DNA of 64,000 nt, from positions 186,001-250,000 of the forward strand of contig NZ_BOOF01000012.1 of the NCBI RefSeq assembly GCF_016863095.1, written 5' to 3'. Below, one piece after another: positions 8,437 to 17,395 of the stretch. The position numbers were made by a program, and so were the translations under genes. The notes beneath the pieces were generated by a model. The model saw only the letters and a program-made list of their open reading frames with translations. It searched no databases and was not told the origin of the DNA. Positions within the stretch are counted from its first letter, which is position 1; each line of letters begins with the position of its first letter. The stretch is from Microbispora siamensis (GTDB taxonomy: Bacteria > Actinomycetota > Actinomycetes > Streptosporangiales > Streptosporangiaceae).

Positions 8437-9585
8437 GTGAGCACACCAGAACCGTTTCGCATCGACATTCCGCAGGCCGAGCTCGACGACCTGGCCGGCC
8501 GTCTGGCCCGCACCCGCTGGCCGGACGAACTCCCCGGCGTCGGCTGGTCCTACGGGGTGAACAAGGACTACTTGATGGAGCTGGTCGAACACTGGCGCAC
8601 CGGCTACGACTGGCGCGAGCACGAGGCCCGCCTCAACAAGGTCCCGCAGTTCACCACCGAGATCGACGGCCAGAACATCCATTTCCTGCACGTACGCTCC
8701 CCCGAGCCCGACGCCACACCGCTGATCCTCACGCACGGGTGGCCGAGCACGGTGTACGACTTCCTGGACATCCTCGGACCGCTGACCGACCCGCGGTCGT
8801 ACGGCGGGGACCCGGCGGACGCCTTCCACGTCGTCGCGCCCTCGGTGCCGGGCTTCGCGTTCTCCGGCCCGACCCGCGAGACCGGCTGGGGCGCCGGCCG
8901 GGTGGCGCGGGCCTGGGCCGAGCTCATGCGGCGCCTGGGATATGAGCGTTACGGCGCTCAGGGGGGCGACTTCGGCAGCATCGTCTCCCCGGAACTCGGC
9001 CGGATCGCGCCGGAGCGCGTGATCGGCGTCCATGTCAACGCGCTGGCCACCGCCTCGACACCGATCGACCCCGGCGAGCTGGACAGGCTTTCCGACGACG
9101 AGCGCGAACAGGCCAGGCGGAATCAGGCGTGGTGGCAGGCCCACTCTGGCTACGCCATCCAGATGTCCACGCGGCCGCAGACCCTGGCGTACGCGCTCAA
9201 CGACTCCCCGGCCGGGCAGCTGGCCTGGAACCTGGAGTGGTTCGTGGACTGGGACCCCACCCGCACCGAGCGAACCCCCGTCGACCGCGACACCGTCCTG
9301 ACCAACGTCACGATCTTCTGGCTGACCGCGACGGCGGGATCGGCCGCGCGGCTGTACCTGGAGATCGGGTCGCAGGCGTGGGGCCGGCGCCCCGCGCCTT
9401 CGCCGGTGCCGACGGGGGTGGCGAACTTCCTCGGCGACCGGGCGATCCGCGGGCTGGCGGAGCTGTCGAACACGGTCGTGCACTGGTCGAGCTTCTCCCG
9501 CGGCGGGCACTTCGCCGCGCTGCAGGCTCCGGACCTCCTGGTCACCGACATCCGGGACTTCTTCCGGAAGCTGAGAGCCCAGTAG
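8437..9585 (+). CDS. Epoxide hydrolase, EHN plus alpha/beta-hydrolase
   Basis: The 382-residue protein opens with the epoxide-hydrolase N-terminal (EHN) domain ([20 protein letters not shown]). The alpha/beta-hydrolase core follows: oxyanion motif HGWPS near residue 108, nucleophile Asp in QGGDFGS near 180, and the catalytic His in [11 protein letters not shown] near 360. It should add water to an epoxide through an ester intermediate. The GTG start is preceded by GGGAGG at good spacing and gives the family N terminus. It is related to microsomal-type and juvenile-hormone-type epoxide hydrolases common in actinomycetes; the substrate is unknown. Confidence 0.92.
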   Translation: MSTPEPFRIDIPQAELDDLAGRLARTRWPDELPGVGWSYGVNKDYLMELVEHWRTGYDWREHEARLNKVPQFTTEIDGQNIHFLHVRSPEPDATPLILTHGWPSTVYDFLDILGPLTDPRSYGGDPADAFHVVAPSVPGFAFSGPTRETGWGAGRVARAWAELMRRLGYERYGAQGGDFGSIVSPELGRIAPERVIGVHVNALATASTPIDPGELDRLSDDEREQARRNQAWWQAHSGYAIQMSTRPQTLAYALNDSPAGQLAWNLEWFVDWDPTRTERTPVDRDTVLTNVTIFWLTATAGSAARLYLEIGSQAWGRRPAPSPVPTGVANFLGDRAIRGLAELSNTVVHWSSFSRGGHFAALQAPDLLVTDIRDFFRKLRAQ

Positions 9586-9612
9586 GGGCGGCCGGGAAGC
9601 AAGGCAGAGACA

Positions 9613-9624
9613 CCCCCCGGGGGG
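9613..9624. terminator. C6/G6 palindrome after the epoxide hydrolase
   Basis: Six C followed directly by six G, 27 bp after the stop codon, could fold in RNA with a minimal loop. It is only a possible terminator; the next gene, trpM, appears to have its own promoter. Confidence 0.3.
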
Positions 9625-9753
9625 CTGACGGCGGGATCGTCAGGGTGATCGTCGTCTTGCCGGTGGCGGTCGTGAACGTCGGCGGTCTTGGCGGTTGGCG
9701 GCGCCACCGTGGCCCGGTCGCGCCCGGTCGTGGCCCGGCTCCGGTCCGTGGGC

Positions 9754-9759
9754 TAGCAT
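9754..9759 (+). promoter_or_regulatory. -10 box of the trpMBA operon
   Basis: TAGCAT ends 6 nt before the GTG of the TrpM-like gene, the usual distance for a leaderless transcript. No good -35 hexamer is visible at 17-18 nt. Confidence 0.45.
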
Positions 9760-9765
9760 CCTGCT

Positions 9766-9930
9766 GTGCCCATCGCCATCCGCCTCGCCCCTGGGTGCCG
9801 TCCGCGCGGCTGCCGTGCCCCCGCGCGGCGTGTGCTCGGACGCAAGGTGCGGTATGTGCTCGGCGCCGAGGCTGGCCAGGTGAACGGGATGCGCTGGTCC
9901 GGCACTCCCTGTGCCGTGCGAGGTATCTGA
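9766..9930 (+). CDS. trpM: TrpM-like small tryptophan-biosynthesis modulator
   Basis: This 54-residue GTG-initiated frame contains the basic, cysteine-bearing stretch [20 protein letters not shown] and then GQVNGMRW. As I recall, that pattern is typical of the small TrpM proteins encoded just before trpB in Streptomyces, where TrpM has been reported to modulate tryptophan synthesis and differentiation. A stop codon lies 4 codons upstream, so GTG 9766 is the only plausible start. It has no ribosome site but a -10 box 6 nt away, suggesting leaderless translation. trpB follows after 122 bp. The family assignment is from memory and needs a search. Confidence 0.7.
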   Translation: MPIAIRLAPGCRPRGCRAPARRVLGRKVRYVLGAEAGQVNGMRWSGTPCAVRGI

Positions 9931-10052
9931 GCGAGATCGCTCTCCTCGGCTCCGTCGTTCCTGTCGAGGATCCGGGACGACGAGGCTCACTCACACATCC
10001 CCTTACCAGCCACCTAGAGCCGGGCGTGGCCCGTGCCAGGAGCGTATGCGCG

Positions 10053-11306
10053 ATGAACAGCCAATTCTTCTTCCCGGCGTTGCCGGGTGAATCCCCCAGT
10101 GAGCACGGATATTTCGGTGCGTTCGGCGGCACGTTCATCCCGGAGGCGCTTGTCGCCGCCGTGGACGAGGTCGCCGTCGAGTACGAGAGGGCCAAGGCGG
10201 ATCCCGCGTTCGCCGCCGAGTTCGAGCAACTGCTCGCCCACTACGCAGGCCGTCCGAGTGCGCTCACCGAAGTGCCCAGGTTCGCCGGCCATGCCGGCGG
10301 CGCACGGGTGTTCCTCAAACGCGAGGACCTCAACCACACCGGCTCACACAAGATCAACAACGTGCTCGGGCAGGCCCTGCTGACCAAGCGGATGGGCAAG
10401 CCGCGCGTGATCGCGGAGACGGGAGCCGGCCAGCACGGGGTGGCCACCGCGACGGCATGCGCGCTGTTCGGCCTGGAATGCACCATCTACATGGGGGAAA
10501 CCGACATCCGCCGGCAGGCGGTCAACGTGGCACGGATGGAAATGCTCGGCGCCACGGTGATACCGGTCACCTCTGGCTCCCGCACCCTCAAAGACGCCAT
10601 CAACGAGACGTTCCGGGACTGGGTCGCCAACGTCGAGACCACGCACTACATCTTCGGCACGGTCGCCGGGCCCCATCCCTTCCCCGCCATGATCCGCGAT
10701 TTCCAGCGTGTCATCGGCGTGGAGGCCCGCCGCCAGATCGTCGAGCGGGCCGGCCGCCTGCCCGATGCCGCGATCGCGTGCGTCGGAGGCGGATCCAACG
10801 CCATCGGCCTGTTCCACGCTTTCCTCCCGGATACCGACGTACGCCTCATCGGCTGCGAGGCCGCCGGGCATGGCGTGGAGAGCGGGAAGCACGCGGCGAC
10901 GCTCACGGCGGGCGAGCCCGGCATCCTGCACGGCTCGCGCTCCTACGTGCTGCAGGACGACGAAGGCCAGATCACCGAGCCCTGGTCGATCTCGGCCGGG
11001 CTCGACTACCCGGGCGTCGGACCGGAGCACGCATTCCTTCACGACACCGGCCGCGGCGAATACCGCCCGGTCACCGACGCCGCCGCGATGCGGGCCTTCC
11101 GGCTGCTCGCGTCGACCGAGGGCATCATCCCGGCGATAGAGAGCGCCCACGCGCTCGCCGGCGCCATCGACGTCGGCACCGAACTCGGACCGGACGGGCT
11201 CATCGTGGTGAACCTGTCGGGCCGGGGCGACAAAGACATGGAGACCGCAGCGCGGTACTTCGAGCAGGACGCCGAGGCGGCCAGGGCAGGGAGAGTCCAG
11301 AAGTGA
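10053..11306 (+). CDS. trpB: Tryptophan synthase beta chain
   Basis: The 417-residue protein shows the PLP-binding motif HTGSHKINN with the Schiff-base lysine at residue 100, plus the phosphate loop [10 protein letters not shown]. It joins indole and serine to make tryptophan as part of the TrpA2B2 complex in the cytoplasm. The length and the start MNSQFFFP fit TrpB1-type enzymes; an AGGAG ribosome site lies 10 nt before ATG 10053. trpA follows with a 4-bp GTGA overlap, indicating translational coupling. No other trp gene is in the window, so the earlier pathway steps must be encoded elsewhere. Confidence 0.97.
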   Translation: MNSQFFFPALPGESPSEHGYFGAFGGTFIPEALVAAVDEVAVEYERAKADPAFAAEFEQLLAHYAGRPSALTEVPRFAGHAGGARVFLKREDLNHTGSHKINNVLGQALLTKRMGKPRVIAETGAGQHGVATATACALFGLECTIYMGETDIRRQAVNVARMEMLGATVIPVTSGSRTLKDAINETFRDWVANVETTHYIFGTVAGPHPFPAMIRDFQRVIGVEARRQIVERAGRLPDAAIACVGGGSNAIGLFHAFLPDTDVRLIGCEAAGHGVESGKHAATLTAGEPGILHGSRSYVLQDDEGQITEPWSISAGLDYPGVGPEHAFLHDTGRGEYRPVTDAAAMRAFRLLASTEGIIPAIESAHALAGAIDVGTELGPDGLIVVNLSGRGDKDMETAARYFEQDAEAARAGRVQK

Positions 11307-12121
11307 GCGGAAACCTGCGGCTTCTGGCCGACACACTGGCCCGGGCGAAGCAAGAGAACCGGGCCGCCCTCATCACGTACATGACAGCCGGCTTTCCGAC
11401 CGTCGACGACGGCATCGCCGCAACCCAGGCGATGCTGAACAGCGGAGCCGACATCGTCGAGATCGGCCTGCCGCACAGCGACCCGGTGCTCGACGGCCCG
11501 GTGATCCAGACCGCCGACGAGATCGCCCTGCGCGGCGGTGTCCGGATCGCCGACGTCATCCGCACCGTGCGAGAGGCGTACCAGGCCACCGGCAAGCCGG
11601 TCCTGGTCATGTCGTACTGGAACCCGATCGACAGGTACGGCGCCGAGCGCTTCGGCGGCGAGCTGGCCAAGGCAGGCGGCGCAGGATGCATCCTGCCCGA
11701 CCTGCCCGTGCAGGAGTCCGCGCTGTGGCGCGAAACCGCGGCCAGGCACAGTCTCGCCACCGTCTTCGTGGCCGCGCCGAGTACGACCGACGAGCGGCTG
11801 CGGGAACTCACCGCGGCGGGAACAGGGTTCGTCTACGCCTCGGCGCTGATGGGAGTCACCGGCGTCCGGGACGCTGTCAGCACGGCCGCCGGCTCGCTGG
11901 TGCGGCGCATCAGGGCGGTCACCGAACTCCCCGTCTGCGTCGGAATCGGAATCTCCGACGCCGCACAGGCTGGCCGGGTGGCTCGCTTCGCCGATGGCGT
12001 GATCGTCGCGTCCGCACTGGTCAAGGCCGTCCTCGACGCACCCGATGCCGCCGCGGGAACCGCCACCGTGGCGGAACTCACCACCGAACTCAGCCGTGCG
12101 ACCCGCCGGCACGCGGATTGA
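11303..12121 (+). CDS. trpA: Tryptophan synthase alpha chain
   Basis: The 272-residue TIM-barrel protein carries the catalytic glutamate (residue 53, [10 protein letters not shown]) and aspartate (residue 64, LDGPVIQ) that cleave indole-3-glycerol phosphate to indole, which passes to TrpB. The residue after EIGLP is His instead of the usual Phe or Tyr, and VADG is VLDG, small departures near the active site. The GTG start overlaps the trpB stop by 4 bp and is preceded by GGGAGAG. It is the last gene of trpMBA; the convergent sigma gene ends 8 bp beyond it. Confidence 0.96.
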   Translation: MSGNLRLLADTLARAKQENRAALITYMTAGFPTVDDGIAATQAMLNSGADIVEIGLPHSDPVLDGPVIQTADEIALRGGVRIADVIRTVREAYQATGKPVLVMSYWNPIDRYGAERFGGELAKAGGAGCILPDLPVQESALWRETAARHSLATVFVAAPSTTDERLRELTAAGTGFVYASALMGVTGVRDAVSTAAGSLVRRIRAVTELPVCVGIGISDAAQAGRVARFADGVIVASALVKAVLDAPDAAAGTATVAELTTELSRATRRHAD

Positions 12122-12129
12122 CCGGCGAC

Positions 12130-13014
12130 TCACTCCGGGTCCGGCAGGTCCATCGCCGCGAGCCTGGCCGGGTTGGCCACGACCGCGATGTCGGTGATCC
12201 GGCCGTCGGTGACGGTGAACGCCATGACCGACAGCGGGGTGCCGTCCTCGCGCCATGCCACGAGCCCGGGAAGGCCGTTGACGAGCACCGCTCGGCCTCG
12301 TGCGGCCGCGCCGGCGCGCAGACGGAGTTGCGCGCCGGCGGCGACCTCGGTGGCGCCGAGGACGACGACCACACCGCCGGGGGTGTCGGCGGTCAGCTTC
12401 ACCTCGGGGTCGAGCACGCGCAGCAACCCCTCGAAGTCGCCGCGGCGAGCCGCCGACAGGAAGGCCTGGATCACCTCGCGCTGCTCCGGCCGGGCGGACG
12501 TGGGGTGCTCGGCCGTCTGCACCTTCCTGCGGGCGCGGCTGGCGAGCATCTTGGCGGCGGCGGTGGACTTGCCGAGGATCTGGCCGATCTCGTCGAACGA
12601 GACCGCGAACAGGTCGTGCAGCACGAACGCCAGCCGCTCGCTCGGCCCGAGCGACTCAAGGACGACGAGGAGCGCGAGCCCGACGGTGTCGGCGAGCGCC
12701 ACGTCGTCCTCGGGCGCGGGGCCGTCGTCGACCGTCACGACGAACTCGGGCAGCCGGTCGTCGTAGGACGCCTCGGGGCGGGCCTGGCGCGATCGCAGGA
12801 CGTCGAGGCTGATCCGGCCGACCACCGTGGTCAGCCAGCCGGCGAGGTTGTGGATGGCCGCCGTGTCCTGGCGGGACAGCCGCAGCCAGGCCTCCTGGAC
12901 CACGTCCTCGGCGTCGGCGTGCGATCCGAGCATGCGGTAGGCGACCGCGCGCAGCCGGTCGCGCTGGGCCTCGAACGTCTTGGTCACCAGGTCCGCCGGG
13001 CTGGTGTCGGACAT
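12130..13014 (-). CDS. ECF41-type sigma factor (SigJ-like) with SnoaL-like domain
   Basis: The 294-residue protein has sigma regions 2 (DAEDVVQEAWLRL, about residues 30-50) and 4 (about 110-160). A SnoaL-like C-terminal extension of about 110 residues includes VNGLPGLV and VANPARL, resembling conserved ECF41 tail motifs. In this group the tail replaces an anti-sigma factor, and the sigma factor typically controls its own gene and a neighbouring carboxymuconolactone decarboxylase, oxidoreductase or epimerase gene. Exactly such a partner is divergent here. ATG 13014 is chosen; a longer in-frame start would run across both promoters. Confidence 0.92.
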   Translation of the reverse strand: MSDTSPADLVTKTFEAQRDRLRAVAYRMLGSHADAEDVVQEAWLRLSRQDTAAIHNLAGWLTTVVGRISLDVLRSRQARPEASYDDRLPEFVVTVDDGPAPEDDVALADTVGLALLVVLESLGPSERLAFVLHDLFAVSFDEIGQILGKSTAAAKMLASRARRKVQTAEHPTSARPEQREVIQAFLSAARRGDFEGLLRVLDPEVKLTADTPGGVVVVLGATEVAAGAQLRLRAGAAARGRAVLVNGLPGLVAWREDGTPLSVMAFTVTDGRITDIAVVANPARLAAMDLPDPE

Positions 13015-13017
13015 GTT

Positions 13018-13044
13018 TGTTACCTTCCTCGAATCTGCTCCGTC
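13018..13044 (+). promoter_or_regulatory. ECF41-type promoter of the AhpD-like gene
   Basis: TGTTACC (13018-13024), a 16-nt spacer and CGTC (13041-13044) match the published ECF41 consensus TGTCACA-N16-CGTC in spacing and most bases. Transcription should start near 13050. Confidence 0.75.
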
Positions 13045-13052
13045 ATGGGGAT

Positions 13053-13079
13053 GACGGGCCCGGACGGGCCGAGGTAACC
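13053..13079 (-). promoter_or_regulatory. ECF41-type autoregulatory promoter of the sigma gene
   Basis: On the minus strand GGTTACC (13079-13073), a 16-nt spacer and CGTC (13056-13053) repeat the same ECF41 pattern facing the sigma gene. The two -10 elements form CGTCAT-GGGG-ATGACG (13041-13056), so the two promoters face each other and share DNA. Confidence 0.72.
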
Positions 13080-13097
13080 GATGAAGGAGCAGTACAG

Positions 13098-13547
13098 ATG
13101 GAAGCACGTATGAAGAGCCCGGCGAACCCCGACGTGACCACGGCGATCCAGCACCTCTACAAGGCGATTCACTCCGGTGGCGCCGACCCGCGCGTCCTCG
13201 AGCTGGTCCACCTGCGCGCCAGCCAGATCAATGGCTGCAGCCCGTGCGTCTTCGCCGGGGTCGCGTCGGCGAAGAAGCGCGGAGAGACCGACGAGCGGCT
13301 GCACAACGTGGTGACGTGGCGCGAGACGCCGTTCTTCACCGAGGCGGAGCGGGCGGCGCTCGCGCTGACCGAGGCCGCCACCCGGATCCAGGACGGCGCG
13401 CCGGGAGTGACCGACGAGATCTGGGACGCCGCCGCCGCCCACTTCGACGACAAGCAGCTGTCCGCGATCATCCTGAACATCGCGATGACCAACTTCTTCA
13501 ACCGGATCAACCGTACTATCCGGGAGCAGGCCGGCAAGACCTGGTGA
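13098..13547 (+). CDS. Carboxymuconolactone decarboxylase/AhpD-family protein
   Basis: The 149-residue alpha-helical protein has the AhpD-type CxxC motif at residues 47-50 (NGCSPCVF), expected to form a redox-active disulfide. Such proteins act as alkyl hydroperoxide reductase partners or peroxidases, or have unknown redox roles. AAGGAG at 13084-13089 supports ATG 13098. It is the standard partner of ECF41 sigma factors, and its promoter carries the matching element, so expression is probably driven by the divergent sigma factor. A strong hairpin ends the unit. Confidence 0.92.
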   Translation: MEARMKSPANPDVTTAIQHLYKAIHSGGADPRVLELVHLRASQINGCSPCVFAGVASAKKRGETDERLHNVVTWRETPFFTEAERAALALTEAATRIQDGAPGVTDEIWDAAAAHFDDKQLSAIILNIAMTNFFNRINRTIREQAGKTW

Positions 13548-13553
13548 ACCGGG

Positions 13554-13583
13554 CGGGGCGTCATCCGCCGGGATGACGCCCCG
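13554..13583 (+). terminator. Terminator hairpin after the AhpD-like gene
   Basis: CGGGGCGTCATCC pairs perfectly with GGATGACGCCCCG (13-bp stem) around a GCCG tetraloop, starting 6 nt after the stop codon. No U tract follows. Confidence 0.7.
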
Positions 13584-13735
13584 GCCCTCACATGCCCTGG
13601 GGCGGCGTCCTGCCGGATCCTCGCCGGCGGCTCGCCTTCCAGGTCTCGGCGTTCCGGCCCTTGCCGAGATCACGGGCCGGCTGTGCCGGGATTAAATCGA
13701 TCGACACCCGTGCGGGAGGTCGTTAGCGTCCGGCC

Positions 13736-14497
13736 ATGGCTGTTTTCACCGACGCCGACCTCGACCGGTTCGTCACCGAGGGCTTCCTCAAGGTGGAGGA
13801 GGCGTTCCCGCGCGAGACCGGGGACCGGATCAGGGATCTGCTGTGGCGGCAGATCGGGCTGTCCCCCGACCGGCCGGACGACTGGACGCAGCCGGTGGTG
13901 TGGGCCGCCCCCGACCCGGCGGGGCGGGGCCCGTTCGGGGAGGCGATGCGCGGCCCGCGCCTGACCGAGGCGCTGGACCTCGTCGCGGGCAAGGGCGGAT
14001 GGGTGCCGCGCGGCACCATCGGCAACACGCCTGTCCGCTTCCCCCACCCCTCCGACGCCGGGGACACCGGCTGGCACATCGACCAGAACGACCCCGGACC
14101 CGACGGCGCCTGGGGGACCGTCACCCTCAGGTCCCGCACAATGCTCGTGCTGGTGCTGCTGTCGGAGGTCGGCCCCGACGACGCGCCGACCCGCATCAGG
14201 ATCGGCTCACACCTCGACACCGTCCGCGTCCTGGAACCGTACGGCGAGCAGGGGCTGGAGTTCTTCGCCTCGGGCCCGGTGCTGGACGAGGCGACCGCGC
14301 ACCGGCCCGAGACCCGGGCCACGGGACTGCCCGGCGACGTCTACCTGTGCCACCCGCACCTCGTCCACGCCGCGCAGCCCCACCACGGCGCCCGGCCTCG
14401 CTTCATGTCCCAGATCCCGCTCTTCCTGACCGAGGCGCTGGCCCCCGGCGACGCCACCCCCCTCGCCCGGGCCGTACGGCTCGGGCTCGGCGGCTGA
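13736..14497 (+). CDS. Phytanoyl-CoA dioxygenase (PhyH)-family protein
   Basis: The 253-residue protein has the PhyH Fe(II) facial triad: HxD in GWHIDQND near residue 119 and a distal histidine in HPHLVHAAQPHHG near 208, followed by an Arg (PRF) that would bind 2-oxoglutarate. It should be an Fe(II)/2-oxoglutarate oxygenase acting on an unknown hydrophobic or natural-product substrate. It stands alone between a terminator and an SDR-MarR unit, so context does not reveal its pathway. Confidence 0.85.
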   Translation: MAVFTDADLDRFVTEGFLKVEEAFPRETGDRIRDLLWRQIGLSPDRPDDWTQPVVWAAPDPAGRGPFGEAMRGPRLTEALDLVAGKGGWVPRGTIGNTPVRFPHPSDAGDTGWHIDQNDPGPDGAWGTVTLRSRTMLVLVLLSEVGPDDAPTRIRIGSHLDTVRVLEPYGEQGLEFFASGPVLDEATAHRPETRATGLPGDVYLCHPHLVHAAQPHHGARPRFMSQIPLFLTEALAPGDATPLARAVRLGLGG

Positions 14498-14534
14498 CCG
14501 GCCGCACCGTCGCGATCCGATACCTCCGGTGAGC

Positions 14535-14560
14535 TAGGCTGAGTTTAGGCCTAAACTCAG
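14535..14560 (+). promoter_or_regulatory. -10 box and perfect 22-bp palindrome before SDR-marR
   Basis: CTGAGTTTAGG followed directly by its exact complement forms a 22-bp palindrome at 14539-14560, overlapping the end of a TAGGCT box (14535-14540) and covering the expected transcription start. This is a strong candidate operator for the MarR protein encoded second in the operon. Confidence 0.75.
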
Positions 14561-14573
14561 AGAGGGGATCGCA

Positions 14574-15305
14574 ATGACGCGCACGATAGTGGTCAGCGGC
14601 GGCGGCACCGGCATCGGCAAGGCCGTGGCGGCGCGCTTCGCCGCCGACGGGGACCGGGTGGCGATCATCGGCCGCCGCGCCGACGTCCTGGAGAGGACGG
14701 CGAAGGAGATCGGCGGCACCGCACTGGTGGCCGACCTGAGCGAGCCCGCGGAGGTCGAGCGGGTGCGCGCCGACCTGGCCGGGCGCTTCGGCACGATCGA
14801 CGTGCTGGTCAACAACGCGGGCGGCAACATCGAGAGGCACGGCGGCTCCGGCGGCTCCGACGGCGTCGCGGAGCGGTGGACCGGAAACTTCCGGGCCAAC
14901 GTGCTGACGGCGGTGCTGCCGACCGAGGCGTTCCGCGATCTGCTGAACCCGCACGGGCGAGTCGTGTTCATCAGCTCGATCGCGGCCTTCCGCGGGTCGG
15001 GCGGCACCTCGTACGGCCCGATGAAGGCGGCTCTGCACCCGTACGCGTTCGACCTCGCCTCCGCCCTCGGGCCGCGCGGCATCACGGTGAACGTGGTCGC
15101 CCCGGGGTTCATCGAGGACACCGAGTTCTTCCGCGACACCATGGACGACGAACGCCGCACGATGCTCGTCGGGCAGACCCACACCGGCCGGGCCGGGACG
15201 CCGCAGGACATCGCCGAGACCGTGCACTGGCTCGCCTCCCCCGGCGGCGGGCACGTCACCGCGCAGATCATCCAGGTGAACGGCGGGGCCGAGCGTGGCC
15301 GCTGA
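14574..15305 (+). CDS. SDR family oxidoreductase
   Basis: The 243-residue Rossmann protein has the cofactor motif GGGTGIG (residues 9-15), NNAG, a catalytic Ser (ISS) and YGPMK as the YxxxK pair. It is expected to oxidise or reduce an alcohol or ketone with NAD(P)(H). The basic residues after the first fold (GRRAD) suggest NADPH. A GAGAGGGG ribosome site precedes ATG 14574. It is translated together with the overlapping MarR gene and probably repressed through the 22-bp palindrome. Confidence 0.9.
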   Translation: MTRTIVVSGGGTGIGKAVAARFAADGDRVAIIGRRADVLERTAKEIGGTALVADLSEPAEVERVRADLAGRFGTIDVLVNNAGGNIERHGGSGGSDGVAERWTGNFRANVLTAVLPTEAFRDLLNPHGRVVFISSIAAFRGSGGTSYGPMKAALHPYAFDLASALGPRGITVNVVAPGFIEDTEFFRDTMDDERRTMLVGQTHTGRAGTPQDIAETVHWLASPGGGHVTAQIIQVNGGAERGR

Positions 15306-15825
15306 GCCGCCACGCGACGGCGCGGACGCCATCCAGGACGCCTGGCGGCGGGAGCTGCCGGGCGTCCCGGTGGAGTCGATCGGGGTCATCACCCGGATCT
15401 GGTGGGCCGCCAAGTTCTTCGGTGACGAGCGCCGCCGTCTCCTCGCGGACCTGGGCGTGGACGTCGCGACCCTGGATCTGCTGTCCACGCTGCGGCGCTC
15501 CGGCCCGCCCTACCGGATGAGCCCGGGCGAGCTGGCCGAGGCGTGCATGGTGACGCGCGGCGCGATCACCCAGCGCGTGGAGCGGGCGGCCAGGGCCGGG
15601 CTGGTCGAACGGACCACCGCCGGGTCGGGCTACCACGCGCGCGCGGTCGCCCTCACCGACGCGGGCAACGCCCTGCTCGACCGCGTCGTCGCCGACCTGC
15701 TCGTGGCCGAGGACCGCCTGGTCGGCCATCTGTCGCCCGAACGCCGCGAGCAGCTCGCCGGCCTGCTGCGCGAACTGCTCGCCGGACTCGGCGGCCCGAG
15801 CCTGACCGGGCAGGTCGGGGACTGA
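15295..15825 (+). CDS. MarR family regulator
   Basis: The 176-residue protein has a MarR winged helix at about residues 65-115 (MSPGELAEACMVTRGAITQRVERAARAGLV, split here only for description of the helix-turn-helix) and dimerisation helices at both ends. The GTG start lies inside the SDR gene (11-bp overlap), so the two are co-translated. By position it should autoregulate the operon by binding the palindrome at 14539-14560. The ligand is unknown, perhaps a substrate of the SDR. Confidence 0.87.
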   Translation: MAAEPPRDGADAIQDAWRRELPGVPVESIGVITRIWWAAKFFGDERRRLLADLGVDVATLDLLSTLRRSGPPYRMSPGELAEACMVTRGAITQRVERAARAGLVERTTAGSGYHARAVALTDAGNALLDRVVADLLVAEDRLVGHLSPERREQLAGLLRELLAGLGGPSLTGQVGD

Positions 15826-15916
15826 CCCGTCACGTCTCCTTCCACGTCGGGCAGCCGACAGCGCCGGGTGCTGTAGCGGCGATACAGCCGGCGGCCGCCG
15901 AGCCGGTGGAGCGTCG

Positions 15917-17392
15917 TCACGGCGCTACCGCCGCCGCTCCAGTCCAGTCCAGCAGCGCCTGCTGCTCGGCCTCGATCGGCCCTGCCCAGGCGAGGTGCCC
16001 GTCCGGCCGGACGAGTAGCGCCTCGGCCTCCTCCAGGTCGGGCGAGGGCTGCCAGGCCGTGGCGGTGACCGTCTCCACGCGGTCCTCCCGGCCGGACGCG
16101 CCGGCCTGCTTCCCCGTACGGACGAGCAGGAACCGCCCGTCGTGCAGCAATTGGTACAGGCGCTCGACCCCGGGCCGCTCCGCGACGCTGATCGCCAGGT
16201 CGGGTAGCCGAGCCCCGGCCGGGGAGCCGTCGCCGTAGTGGGTGCCGATCGCCGAGACCGACGCGGCCAGGTTGCGGTTGACCTCCCCGATGCGCAGGAG
16301 GCCGTCGAGCATGCCGCGCAGCGCCATGACCGGCCGGTGGTACTGCGGCACCAGCGTCAGTTCCATCAGCAGCGTCTGCACCTCGGTGTTGGCGGTGACG
16401 GCCGCGCCGACCGGCCGGCGCTCGGCGTCGTAGGAGTCCAACAGCCCTTCCGGGGCCCAGCCTTTGACCTGGGCGGCGAGCTTCCAGCCCAGGTTCATGG
16501 CGTCCTGCAGACCGGTGTTGAGGCCCTGCCCCGCCGCCGGGAAGTGGATGTGGGCCGCGTCACCCGCCACCAGGAGCCGGCCCTGCCGGTACCGCCCGGC
16601 CAGGCGGGTCGCGTTGCCGAACCGCGACAACCAGTGCGGCTCGGCGACGTCGAAGTCCGTGCCGGCGACGTTCGTCAGAGCCTGCCGGAACTCCTCGTAC
16701 GTCAGGGGCTGGTCAGACGGCACCCGCATGCGTTCGGGATCGACGACCACGAACCGGGTCAGCCCGCCCTCCAGCGGCACGGCCAGCACGCCGTGGGCCT
16801 CGGCCGAGCGCGCGGCGTCCGGACCGGTGACGGCGAAGTCGCCGAGCATACCGGACAGCGTCTCGTCGGTGCCGTCGAAGGGGATGCCCGCCGCCTGCCG
16901 GACGATACTGCGTCCACCGTCGCAGCCCACGACGTACGAGGCGCGTAGCGCCTCTCCCCGCGCTGTTTCGACGACGACGCTGTCCGGCTCCTGCCGCACG
17001 GCGGTGACCTGACAGCCGCGGACGATCTCGGCGCCCAGCTCGCGGGCGCGGGCGTCGAGTAGTTCCTCGGTACGGGCCTGCTCCAGGAACAGGGTGTAGC
17101 CGTGCCGGGTGTCCAGGGCGGTGAAGTCGAGGCGGGTCTTCAGACCCGCGAAGTGCCACCCGGGCAGGGTGTGACCGCGGGCCAGGAAACGGTCGGCGAT
17201 GCCGCGCAGGTCCATCACCTCGATGCTGCGCGGATGCAGCGTGAGCGCCCGCGACTGGCTGGTGGGCGCGTCGTTTCGTTCGAGTACGCGGACCCCCACG
17301 CCCGCCAGGGCCAGCTCCGCGGCCAGCAGCAGCCCGGTGGGGCCGGCTCCCACCACGATCACGTCGGTGTGCACGGTTTGCGTCCCTCCCAT
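15917..17392 (-). CDS. FAD-dependent aromatic monooxygenase (Rox/TetX/PgaE-like)
   Basis: The 491-residue protein is a group A flavoprotein hydroxylase. It has GxGxxG in VIVVGAGPTG near the N terminus, the DG motif VVGCDGGRS, and the GD motif VAGDAAHIHFPAAGQGLN with NTGLQDAMNLGWKLA. The C terminus (about 390-491) is the thioredoxin-like domain of phenol-hydroxylase-type members. Relatives hydroxylate phenols, polyketides, rifamycins or tetracyclines. The substrate is not known, but the divergent TetR has the C-terminal type seen in tetracycline repressors, which hints at an aromatic drug or polyketide. ATG 17392 was chosen; ATG 17410 is an alternative lying in the operator. Confidence 0.9.
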   Translation of the reverse strand: MGGTQTVHTDVIVVGAGPTGLLLAAELALAGVGVRVLERNDAPTSQSRALTLHPRSIEVMDLRGIADRFLARGHTLPGWHFAGLKTRLDFTALDTRHGYTLFLEQARTEELLDARARELGAEIVRGCQVTAVRQEPDSVVVETARGEALRASYVVGCDGGRSIVRQAAGIPFDGTDETLSGMLGDFAVTGPDAARSAEAHGVLAVPLEGGLTRFVVVDPERMRVPSDQPLTYEEFRQALTNVAGTDFDVAEPHWLSRFGNATRLAGRYRQGRLLVAGDAAHIHFPAAGQGLNTGLQDAMNLGWKLAAQVKGWAPEGLLDSYDAERRPVGAAVTANTEVQTLLMELTLVPQYHRPVMALRGMLDGLLRIGEVNRNLAASVSAIGTHYGDGSPAGARLPDLAISVAERPGVERLYQLLHDGRFLLVRTGKQAGASGREDRVETVTATAWQPSPDLEEAEALLVRPDGHLAWAGPIEAEQQALLDWTGAAAVAP

Positions 17393-17395
17393 TAA

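Noticed and set aside
9129..10052. A long plus-strand frame that joins the end of the epoxide hydrolase region to trpB
   Set aside because: The part before ATG 10053 is an out-of-frame reading of the epoxide hydrolase and of trpM; it lacks any domain.
9586..10052. Possible T-box riboswitch or Trp attenuator before trpB
   Set aside because: No T-box consensus, no run of Trp codons and no terminator/antiterminator pair was seen; the conserved small TrpM-like frame explains the region better.
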